Assembly (NCBI GenBank): GCA_013153955.1
Contig: JAADDM010000181.1
Span: forward strand, 1-5,049
From: Gammaproteobacteria bacterium
Lineage (GTDB): Bacteria; Pseudomonadota; Gammaproteobacteria; Thiomicrospirales; Thiomicrospiraceae
Length of the DNA: 5,049 nucleotides
Reading direction: 5' to 3'
Part shown: positions 1-5,049 of the stretch, piece after piece
Layout: each line of letters begins with the position of its first letter
Position numbering within the stretch: position 1 is the stretch's first letter
Notes under the pieces: generated by a model
The model's database searches: none
Told to the model about the DNA's origin: nothing
The model's input: the letters and a program-made list of their open reading frames with translations, nothing else
Position numbers and translations under genes: made by a program

Positions 1-410
1 GTCAGTCTTTGGGTCTTTTGGTCTTTGGGTCGGTCGCGGTTCGGTGGGTGGGTGGGTTTGTGGGTGGTTGGATACGCTCGCTTTCGGTAATGGTTTATTA
101 TAGGCTGAATGCGTTGGTCCTCATCGCTCTGGGCAGCCGCTTCCATAGCATGCACGCTCAACCGGGGTGTACGCAGGGGTCGTGTAAGTGGGGAGTGGTT
201 GGGCGGGACGGGCTGGGTTGATTTCTGAGGCTGAACTGTCGATGAGCCTAAGTCGCTGCGAACCTCCATTTCATTTACGTTAGGGCAAGACGGAGTAGAG
301 CCTGTGGTAGAGGTCCACCCCTGGTAGATCCAGGTTGGCCACTGACTCTGCCAGACCTTATCAGCGTCGTCCCCTTCGTATAATCCTGCCGGGGCGAGGG
401 TTCTCTTCAT
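1..410 (-). CDS. Stop-free reading frame overlapping the end of pol, runs off the window
   Basis: From an ATG at 408-410 the minus strand stays open for 136 codons to the window edge, with no stop seen. It overlaps the last ~50 bases of the pol frame in a different phase. The product begins MKRTLAPAGLYEGDDADKVW and becomes rich in Pro, Thr, Lys and Arg toward the end, for example QPQKSTQPVPPNHSP and YPTTHKPTHPPNRDRPK. I recognise no domain. It may be the basic, proline-rich tail of the retroelement pol brought out of frame by an indel, or an accidental opening in C-rich sequence (the plus strand here is G-rich). The frames beside it are also stop-poor between 280 and 360, so the choice of frame is uncertain. 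A functional gene is unlikely given how decayed the adjoining pol is. Confidence 0.25.
   Translation of the reverse strand, partial: MKRTLAPAGLYEGDDADKVWQSQWPTWIYQGWTSTTGSTPSCPNVNEMEVRSDLGSSTVQPQKSTQPVPPNHSPLTRPLRTPRLSVHAMEAAAQSDEDQRIQPIINHYRKRAYPTTHKPTHPPNRDRPKDQKTQRL
5..72 (+). repeat. G/T-rich low-complexity tract with a G-quadruplex motif
   Basis: Positions 5-32 carry near-identical octamers of the GTCTTTGG type in tandem. Positions 41-72 are GGGT-rich. Four runs of three G at 46-48, 50-52, 54-56 and 62-64 have loops of 1, 1 and 5 bases and meet the usual G-quadruplex pattern. No function is implied. Confidence 0.7.
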
Positions 411-819
411 TCCAGGCAATAGTGGGGTCGATTAAACAGACTTTTTCTTGATTAACTGGCTTCTGTTTGCCAGTGTGAACTGATTGCGTACGTACTCAAA
501 ACACGCGTGACTTCTTAATGTGGATCCCATCGTGACGTCATAGCCACGTGATTGTGTGCAGCAAGAACCACTGTGTCTGCAACAGACAACATCCCGAGAT
601 TAGCCTTACGTTGGAGCCTCTCCCGCTTGTATTTACGACTGTCTTCGGTAGTTGCATTAGCAACGGGCAAAGTTTCAGCAAGGACCTCAAGTAGACTTCG
701 AGTAGACGACTGCGGTGCCCATATAGCAGAAAGAACGGCGTGAACACCCTTAAGGTAGACAATGACGTTCGGTATGCTACTAGGGCATCGGCTAGCTTTT
801 CCTTCAATCGACTGGCCAC
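361..819 (-). pseudogene. pol: Integrase C-terminal fragment, catalytic core missing
   Basis: Minus-strand reading begins at about 819 with ASRLKEKLADALVAYRTS and continues FTPFFLLYGHRSRL and LEVYLRS. This is the segment that follows the catalytic Glu in Ty3/gypsy integrases. A frameshift near 700 leads to VLAETLPVANATTEDSRKYK and RERLQRKANLGMLSVADTVV. A TAA then stands where Tyr is expected in TSRWDPHYEVTRV. A further shift gives TGKQKPVNQEKVCLIDP and TIAWNEENPRPGR, ending at a TGA (361-363). The WDP..EVTRV...TGK..PVNQEKV stretch corresponds to the chromatin/DNA-binding C-terminal region (GPY/F-like). The H2C2 zinc finger and the DDE catalytic core, normally several hundred bases upstream, are absent because the fragment abuts the RNase H linker directly. 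It cannot integrate DNA. Confidence 0.87.
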
Positions 820-820
820 A

Positions 821-1311
821 TTAGTACATGCTTTGGTTCTACCCAGTCACCGACATCGAACACAGCCACCTCGGGGTGGGGACGGATACGGCTTAGCATC
901 TCAGCGCCAATATTGTTACGGCCACGACGGCACTCGATTCGAGCTTCATATTCTACTAATAACACACACACACACCCCTCCGGCGACCGCTGGACCTTGA
1001 TGCTGTTCATTTGTTGTGTGAATAGGGCTTTAAGCGGCTTAGGGGTCCGTGTACACAGTGAATTGAGCACCCTACAGGTAAGGGCGCAATTTCTCAATAA
1101 CATACACGACAAACTAGGCATCTTTCTCAATGGTTGCTCAGCATTTTTGGGGTGATGATAACGCGCGGCAGACATATGAAATCACCCTTTCTAACCCATG
1201 TTGGTCATCCTGCACCAACATTGCCCCTACTGCATAATCACACGCATCCGTGTATAGTTTGTATGGACAGTCGGAGCGCCGGGATGCCTTAATACGGTTT
1301 GAAACCAACTC
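821..1311 (-). pseudogene. pol: RNase H domain and RNase H-integrase linker, pseudogene
   Basis: The frame read from 1311 gives ELVSN and then CPYKLYTDACDYAVGAMLVQ, the first RNase H strand with its catalytic Asp in TDA. It continues ERVISYVCRALSSPQ, ATIEKDA (catalytic Glu region), EKLRPYL and FTVYTD (catalytic Asp). At least three stops interrupt this stretch, probably replacing Tyr codons in YATIEKEAY and YLYG as written in related elements. The frame then shifts to KPLKALFTQQMNSIKVQR, and after a CA/GT microsatellite to EYEARIECRRGRNN and GAEMLSRIRPHPEVAVFD. The last catalytic Asp, usually in ADxLSR, is Glu here. The linker DVGDWVEPKHVLMWPVD ends at a TGA at 804. RNase H normally removes the RNA strand after reverse transcription; this copy is inactive. 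Confidence 0.88.
962..975. repeat. (CA)n microsatellite inside the RNase H relic
   Basis: Seven AC units lie within the retroelement RNase H sequence, between IKVQR and the LLVEYEARIE segment on the minus strand. The minus-strand reading becomes Cys-Val-Cys-Val. The tract appears to have grown after the element stopped coding, replacing or displacing the few residues normally found there. Confidence 0.8.
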
Positions 1312-1330
1312 AGGCTTGAGCTAAGCTCCG

Positions 1331-2075
1331 TTACTCGGTTAGGAGCTTGGAGATGGCTACTGTCTTTTCAGGGTCAGGGCTTATAACATGCCCTAGCAAG
1401 CGGACCTGTGCCATTCCAAACTGACCTTTACTGGGCTTCAGTTTCAGCCCAGCCTCACAGTAAACGATCAAAAACAGCTGATAAATGTTGCACATGCGCT
1501 TCAGGTAATGGAGAATAAACCACAATGTCATCGAAGCAGACGAACACGCACCTGCCAATCAACTCTGCCAGTATCTTATCCATGGTTCGTTGGAATACTG
1601 CTGGGACATTAGCCAAGCCAAATGGCATACACAGATATTCAAATAGACCCAGATGGCACCGGAAGACTATGTTGGAGATATCCGCATCCGCCATCTTAAT
1701 TTGGTGATATCCTACGCGTAAATCTAACGTAGAAAAAATGCCGCTGCCCGCCACCTGGTCGAAATATTGTCGATGAGGGGAAGTGGCTATTGGTCACGAA
1801 CGGTGCACAAAATCTCGCCTCTTCCGACGATTTGGGCACGACGACGATGGCACAGGCCCAGGGGGAGAAGCTGGGACGGATAACTCCCTCTTCTAACATA
1901 TCCTGAGAAAAGTCCTCTGGCAAACTGTGCTTATGGAGTGGGGTACGATACGCTTTTTAGCAATGGGTCTATCGCAAGTACGTATGGTCATCTCCGTGAC
2001 CCACAATGCCCGTTGGGTTCCCCTTCCTGCGAGAAAACCTCCGTATTCTTCTTTACCAACTTCTGAAACTTCCTG
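1331..2075 (-). pseudogene. pol: Reverse transcriptase domain, frameshifted pseudogene
   Basis: The relic starts near 2073 with a pre-RT segment (KFQKLVKKNTEVF). After a shift in the A-run near 1960 it continues with KAYRTPLHKHSLPEDF, then GVIRPSFSPWACAIVVVPK. Around 1760-1810 the segment between ARFC and IDNI is shortened and changes frame. The core is clean from 1754 to 1455: DQVAGSGIFSTLDLRVGYHQ with the first catalytic Asp in LDL, then LGLFEYLCMPFGLANVPA, then the YxDD box written as CFDD. A one-base insertion turns the end of the fingers-palm segment (FDRLL) into a TGA near 1455. The thumb-side segment EAGLKLKPSKGQFGMAQVRL continues in another frame to a stop at 1331. Five residues usual after GHVIS are missing. 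All three catalytic Asp residues can still be seen, but no frame encodes the enzyme. Family assignment is secure; function is lost. Confidence 0.92.
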
Positions 2076-2227
2076 CAAATCGAACCCAAACCCAGTTAGT
2101 TACCTTCCAGGGCCCACCCGTGATGCTATCGATCTGACCTCAGCAGGAGCGGGTAACCATTGGCCAACCTGCACCGCATACGAAAACAATCTAAGATGCT
2201 CTCACCCCACTCCAACCCCCACTCCCG

Positions 2228-2530
2228 TTACCAATTTGAGCCCCTGAACGCCTCCTCCGCGTAACGGAGCGATCCATCGATCGTACGGCTGACCACCTTC
2301 ACGATACTTCTTTGACCTACTTGCTCGGATGCCAAGTCCATGTCCTGTATCCACGTTCTGGTCGCCAGGTGTCAGCACCCATCGGCATGACGAGATGCGG
2401 CCACAAGTTGGTCCACGGTCCGACTGATCACCTTGCCATCCTCCAGCGGCTCCTTCTAGGTCTATCCAAGCTGGAAAAGTTCACCCATAGCCTGGATGAC
2501 AGGTCGCAGATTCTCGGGGACGTCCGCCAT
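2228..2530 (-). other. Possible gag N-terminal remnant (weak)
   Basis: A minus-strand ATG at 2528-2530 with a purine at -3 begins MADVPENLRPVIQAMGELFQ. The same frame goes on, through three stops, to KVISRTVDQLVAASRHADG, then SRTIDGSLRYAEEAFRG and a stop at 2228. The position is right for the 5' end of a gag gene of the downstream pol relic, and the helical, charged composition resembles Gag. The number of stops is about what chance would give, however, and I cannot match it to a specific Gag family. If it is gag, only about 450 bases separate its start from the RT region, so most of gag and the whole protease would be deleted. Confidence 0.22.
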
Positions 2531-2857
2531 CTTCTTCTTTTTTTCTCAAGCTCGCCACTCGTACCTGCGATTTACGAGGTCTACGAGTCGCCCAGTTCAC
2601 AAATGTATTTACATAACTGTGAATTCTATCCGCATCTGACTTCTTCACGGACAAACTTCTGGCTCGAATCCTATGGCAAGCTGGCCGATGTAAAGTATCC
2701 TATCTTTATCATGACTCATACGAACATTCCAACAAACAGGTGTGTCGTGTAGCTGGTCCAAAACCAAACTTCCACCTTCCTTTAGTAGACGCGCACATAC
2801 ATCGTTATCACAACAGACAATCGGCCTCGGGTTTCTAATTTTATAAATGTATTTCTT

Positions 2858-2975
2858 CCTATCCGGCAATAGATAAGAACTACACCTGCCGCTGGGCGAT
2901 CAAAGCGATGTGTCCCGATGTGTTGTCTAACGTCTTATCTGGCATCTGGCATCAACCAAACTTTCCGCTGGACGT
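2858..2975. repeat. Diverged 76-base tandem duplication
   Basis: The segment beginning CCTATCCGGCA at 2858 resembles the segment beginning CTTATCTGGCA at 2934. An ungapped comparison of the first 42 positions gives about 27 identities. Two shared motifs (TATCYGGCA, and CCGCTGG at 2889 and 2965) are both exactly 76 bases apart. A third CTTATCGGGCA at 2988 is 54 bases farther on and may be a partial copy. Confidence 0.4.
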
Positions 2976-3251
2976 GACGCAACACTTCTTATCGGGCAGG
3001 AAAGGCGTCATCGTTGTCGATTCAATATCTTTTTCAAATTTTTAGTTACACCCAGCCGAATACAATATCATCAAGAATGCCGTACTGTAGTGGTTTACAG
3101 CAGCTTCGGAGTAGCTCGGTGTTTGCGTTGCCCACCGAGCGGGAGATGTTTGTGTCTTGGTCTTACTCCTTGATAATGTCTACTAGACAAAATATTGACA
3201 CGGGTTTGCCATCTCTGTGCCACTGCTTTTTATATGTACTAAGCACACAGT

Positions 3252-3269
3252 CACACACACACACACACA
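3252..3269. repeat. (CA)n microsatellite
   Basis: About nine CA units, preceded by a short interrupted CACACAGT run from 3244. It lies in the gene-free stretch and reads as His-Thr repeats in the accidental plus-strand frame. Confidence 0.85.
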
Positions 3270-3439
3270 GCATCTCCTGTGTCTCATGCCATCATCAGTG
3301 TTTATGTGCACAGCAGCATATCATCACTCCTCCGACAGTCTTCAGTACCGTCAGCAGTCTGACTGTTACTTTCCATACGCAGCTGCAGGGAACTGGTTCT
3401 GGCCGATATTCCAGTCATTCATACAATCTTATCGAAGTC

Positions 3440-3481
3440 ATTAAACACCAAACACCGAACTCTGCATGTTGTTATTTTATT
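3440..3481 (-). terminator. Candidate polyadenylation signal of the host gene
   Basis: The minus strand carries AATAAA at 3481-3476, and a G/T-rich element (GGTGTTTGGTGTTT) follows about 20-40 bases later. This is the standard arrangement of a metazoan cleavage and polyadenylation site. It lies about 480 bases beyond the stop codon at 3962-3964 of the predicted terminal exon on the same strand, a plausible 3' UTR length. AATAAA also occurs by chance in AT-rich DNA, and there is no transcript evidence here. Confidence 0.4.
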
Positions 3482-3673
3482 GACACAAAGAGCTTTTCTT
3501 TAAATACAGACCCATCAGCTGTTCAAAGGCACTTAATTGTAACAAACAACGGCCAGATTTGAATCAGCCAACTCCAACCAGTCGCCTAGTGCCGGTAGGT
3601 CAGCGGATGAGTCTTTCAGATAAGCGACAAATCCTAGAATCACAAGCAAATAGAATTGTTTTCAGCTGTCGGC

Positions 3674-3714
3674 ATGTGTCTGTAAGGTAGCTTTCATGGC
3701 GCAAACAGACACAT
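3674..3714. repeat. 10-base perfect inverted repeat with 21-base loop
   Basis: ATGTGTCTGT at 3674-3683 is the exact reverse complement of ACAGACACAT at 3705-3714. It could form a hairpin in the presumed 3' UTR of the minus-strand gene. No loop or flanking feature identifies a known element. Confidence 0.45.
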
Positions 3715-3756
3715 TAAACACGCAAAAAACCGGCACGTACACAAATCCAACAAATG

Positions 3757-3860
3757 CACTCACTCACTCACTCAAACACTCAAACACCGACTAAAACACT
3801 CACTCACACAAATACTCACTCAAACACTCAAGCTCTCACTCAATGAGTCACTCACTCAAA
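3757..3860. repeat. Imperfect (CACT/CACTCAAA)n array
   Basis: About 100 bases are built from CACT and CACTCAAA units with interruptions, giving a higher-order mix of 4- and 8-base periods. It lies in the presumed 3' UTR of the minus-strand gene, where the transcript would carry AGTG/TTTGAGTG repeats. It is a typical hypervariable simple-sequence locus. Confidence 0.85.
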
Positions 3861-3961
3861 CGCAGATACTGAGTTAGGACATTGATTACAGCCGTTGGCT
3901 TACACGACTGACATCAGTACTCAAAAGTATAAATGACGCTCTATTCAGTCTTTAAAATCTG

Positions 3962-4194
3962 TCAGAAGTACGTACTGTTGGAGAGGCAGCTGGATGTGGG
4001 CTTAACTGAAGTAATAACCCACGACGGCGTTTGTGTTGCAAATGTATACATCTTGGCTAACCACATCTCACCATTCAGGTTTTGGTAGACCGGATGACCA
4101 TAGCATGGATCCAAATAAGTTTCTTCATAAACACCCACGATCTTATTGCCCGAATCGGTTTCACTCGCATTCACGGCAGCCCACTGGGTGCAGC
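3962..4194 (-). CDS. Predicted terminal exon: small three-Cys extracellular module at the C-terminus of a vWA protein
   Basis: A strong 3' splice site precedes the exon: a pyrimidine-rich tract (TTCTTTCTTTACTTCTGG) and then TTTCATCAG ending at 4195. The exon begins in phase 1 and encodes 76 residues before a TGA at 3962-3964. Cys lie at exon residues 1, 30 and 69; sequons NAS (8-10) and NST (72-74) suggest a secreted or surface protein. The pattern GVYEET, then GHPVYQNLNG, W, and WVITS resembles the small animal extracellular module often written G-Y...GRPVYxN..G..L......WVI, whose formal family name I cannot give with certainty. The first Cys follows directly on the vWA fold of the upstream exon. 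Alternatively the exon could end at a GTACGT donor (exon to 3976), also phase 1, with further exons downstream; the nearby poly(A) signal favours the stop. No in-frame ATG lies between the exon and the TAG just upstream, so it is not a stand-alone gene. Confidence 0.55.
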
Positions 4195-4744
4195 CTGATG
4201 AAAGCCAGAAGTAAAGAAAGAATTCTCGTCGGACCGTCGCCACGAGAGCTACTGACGCTGCATTATTTGATGCAAGTCTACGATATCTACAGAACTATAT
4301 GGCTGACAGCAGAATAAATGGTGAGTTTACGTGTACAAAATTGTCGAGAGAAATTTACTGATTAGTAAAGTAGCTTCCGTCAATTAATAACGATCTCCAC
4401 CTCAAAGATAATTCTAACGATAAACTGTAAAAGTCATTTTTATTACATCGCTGGCATCGGACAGTTACTGGTGATACGCGTCCTTACCTTGGGCACCGTT
4501 AGCTGAAAGGTTAAAGAAAAGCACAGAATTATAAACACAAAAAGCCAAAATAATAACAAATATCAAGCACACATATCAGTGAAAATCTGCAACAGACAAT
4601 CTGCCGACTAGTCGCCGACTTGAAATGTTCTACACGATTAGCTGAAATATCGGCCAAGTATAAAGGACCGATCGATTTCAGCAAATCAGATTTGTGGACT
4701 CTGCTTCGAATTTTTAATATCAAATAACTGCTAGTCAATCTTAC
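4195..4744 (-). other. Predicted 550-base GT-AG intron
   Basis: The donor C|GTAAGA at 4745/4744 and the acceptor CATCAG| at 4195 join two phase-1 exon ends. The interior is AT-rich with stops in all frames I checked, as expected for an intron. Joining the exons makes the codon CGC (Arg) directly before TGC (Cys), which keeps a sensible vWA C-terminus. An internal reading frame at 4529-4738 shows no domain and is taken as accidental. Confidence 0.5.
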
Positions 4745-4921
4745 GAGCTTTAATCATATTGATGACTGTATCCGCCAGGTCACCCCTGAGGTCGGCGAAA
4801 TGAATTACTTCTAACACGTTCTCGGCCTTCGTGCCCGTGGCTATTGCACGCACCTGTACGGAGTTAAGTGGTTGAAATGATTCGTTCTGGTGATTAGTCA
4901 AAGCCAACTTCCTTAAACCGC
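4745..4921 (-). CDS. Predicted exon: C-terminal part of a von Willebrand factor A-like domain
   Basis: The exon is 177 bases long with phase 1 at both ends, beginning after TTCATCAG and ending before the GTAAGA donor. It encodes about 59 residues. A helix-like start (GGLRKLALTNHQ) leads to the strand VQVRAIATG, matching the conserved hydrophobic V-x-V-x-A-I-x-x-G strand of vWA domains. It then reads ENVLEVIHFADLRGDLADTV, matching the F-x-x-L segment and last helix. The next exon supplies the Cys that usually closes the domain. The N-terminal half with the MIDAS DxSxS motif must lie beyond the window, so metal binding cannot be judged. vWA proteins of this kind are mostly extracellular matrix or cell-surface adhesion proteins (collagen VI, matrilin and similar). 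The frame stays open into the upstream repeat, so the exact 5' end rests on the splice motif. A ribonuclease-inhibitor-type leucine-rich repeat was considered and fits less well. Confidence 0.55.
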
Positions 4922-4956
4922 CTGATGAATTAACGTGAATTGCCCTCTCAAGTTCA

Positions 4957-5049
4957 AAAAACAAACAAACAAACAAACAAACAAACAAACAAACAAACAA
5001 ACAAACAAACAAACAAACAAACAAACAAACAAACAAACAAACAAACAAA
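4957..5049. repeat. (CAAA)n tetranucleotide array, runs off the window
   Basis: More than twenty nearly perfect CAAA units extend to the right edge, so the total length is unknown. On the minus strand it is (TTTG)n and lies about 35 bases before the predicted 3' splice site at 4922, inside the presumed upstream intron. The repeated Phe-Val-Cys-Leu reading in one frame is an artefact of the repeat. Confidence 0.95.

Larger units (their letters stand above)
361..2075 (-). mobile_element. Decayed Ty3/gypsy LTR-retrotransposon pol relic
   Basis: Reading the minus strand from 2075 down to 361 recovers the Ty3/gypsy order: reverse transcriptase, RNase H, integrase C-terminus. The order RT before integrase separates Ty3/gypsy from Ty1/copia. 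Intact elements of this family encode a Gag-Pol polyprotein that copies element RNA into DNA and inserts it into the genome. This copy cannot do so. The coding sense jumps between frames many times, in-frame stops replace codons in RNase H and integrase, and large segments appear to be missing. No long terminal repeats were found: the left edge of the window comes soon after pol, and no stretch of 2530-3000 matches 1-360 by eye. The identity of the pol relic is firm; clade and host species cannot be fixed from this window. Confidence 0.92.
2600..3440. other. Stretch without a recognisable gene
   Basis: This stretch lies between the retroelement relic and the predicted 3' end of the host gene. 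It contains the diverged 76-base duplication at 2858-2975, a (CA)n tract at 3252-3269, and a TATA-like TATAAAAA on the minus strand at about 3229-3236, which could belong to a retroelement LTR promoter or be chance. The long open frame at 3014-3562 on the plus strand has no recognisable domain. I could not define LTR ends (TG...CA) or a target-site duplication. Confidence 0.5.

Noticed and set aside
538..1175. Plus-strand frames at 552-743, 740-1000 and 913-1155
   Set aside because: They are antisense to the retroelement RNase H and integrase sequence, whose family matches are clear on the minus strand.
2645..2869. 74-codon open frame on the minus strand with several Cys
   Set aside because: It starts at TTG with no ATG, has no recognisable domain, no convincing splice acceptor, and a length expected by chance. 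A further exon of the host gene is possible but unsupported.
3014..3562. 182-codon open frame on the plus strand
   Set aside because: It starts at TTG, spans a CA microsatellite read as His-Thr repeats, and shows no motif, signal or domain I recognise. It also runs antisense to the predicted poly(A) site. Most likely chance.
3585..3655. tRNA or tRNA-derived SINE (box A-like TAGGTCAGCGGA; box B-like GATTCAAATC on the other strand)
   Set aside because: The box A-like and box B-like motifs are on opposite strands or at the wrong spacing, and no cloverleaf could be drawn.
3962..4243. A stand-alone small secreted protein with a signal peptide (EFFLYFWLSSG)
   Set aside because: The apparent start is GTG with no in-frame ATG upstream before a stop, and the hydrophobic stretch is the pyrimidine tract of the splice acceptor translated.
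4033..4317. 94-codon open frame on the plus strand
   Set aside because: It is antisense to the predicted terminal exon and has a composition typical of a shadow frame.
4745..4921. Leucine-rich repeat (ribonuclease-inhibitor type) reading of the penultimate exon
   Set aside because: Hydrophobic spacing fits loosely, but the V-x-V-x-A-I-x-x-G strand, the F-x-x-L segment and the Cys supplied by the next exon fit the end of a vWA domain better.
4731..5048. 105-codon frame beginning with Phe-Val-Cys-Leu repeats
   Set aside because: The repeated N-terminal part is only the (TTTG)n array translated, and the stop lies beyond a good GTAAGA donor. Only the internal 4745-4921 part is kept as an exon.
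1..5049. CRISPR array, bacterial operon, phage or toxin-antitoxin system
   Set aside because: No regularly spaced repeats with unique spacers, no bacterial gene organisation, and clear eukaryotic features (introns, LTR retroelement, microsatellites).

Overview
The window looks like animal (metazoan) nuclear DNA. It holds a decayed Ty3/gypsy-type LTR retrotransposon, simple-sequence arrays of (CA)n, (CACT)n and (CAAA)n, and what appears to be the 3' end of an intron-containing gene with GT-AG splice sites and an AATAAA polyadenylation signal. There are no bacterial-style operons or ribosome binding sites. A flatworm or another lophotrochozoan would fit the style of the retroelement and the repeats, but that is a guess from memory and cannot be settled from this sequence.

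Layout, all significant coding on the minus strand. Positions 4745-5049 and 3465-4194 appear to hold the last two exons of a host gene. The penultimate exon (4745-4921) encodes the C-terminal part of a von Willebrand factor A (vWA)-like domain. A 550-base GT-AG intron follows (4195-4744). The terminal exon encodes a 76-residue, three-cysteine extracellular-looking module and then a stop at 3962-3964. Splicing the two predicted phase-1 ends creates an Arg codon directly before a Cys, which places a Cys where vWA domains usually end. An AATAAA with a GU-rich stretch behind it (3440-3481) would end the transcript. A (CAAA)n array lies just upstream of the penultimate exon and runs off the window. 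A CACT-rich array lies in the presumed 3' UTR.

Positions 2080-3465 hold no gene I can name. They contain a diverged 76-base duplication, a (CA)n tract and faint hints of the 5' part of the retroelement (a gag-like start and a primer-binding-site-like motif). Positions 361-2075 are a pol pseudogene read from high to low coordinates: reverse transcriptase, RNase H, then the C-terminal part of integrase. It carries many frameshifts and stops. Three larger losses are inferred: gag/protease, the RT-RNase H connection, and the whole zinc-finger plus DDE core of integrase. Positions 1-410 contain a stop-free reading frame that overlaps the end of pol and runs off the left edge, plus a G-rich tract with a G-quadruplex motif.

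The two parts do not obviously work together: the retroelement lies downstream of the host gene in the same orientation. The item most worth a second look is the host gene, a probable secreted or surface vWA protein ending in a small module that I cannot name securely.
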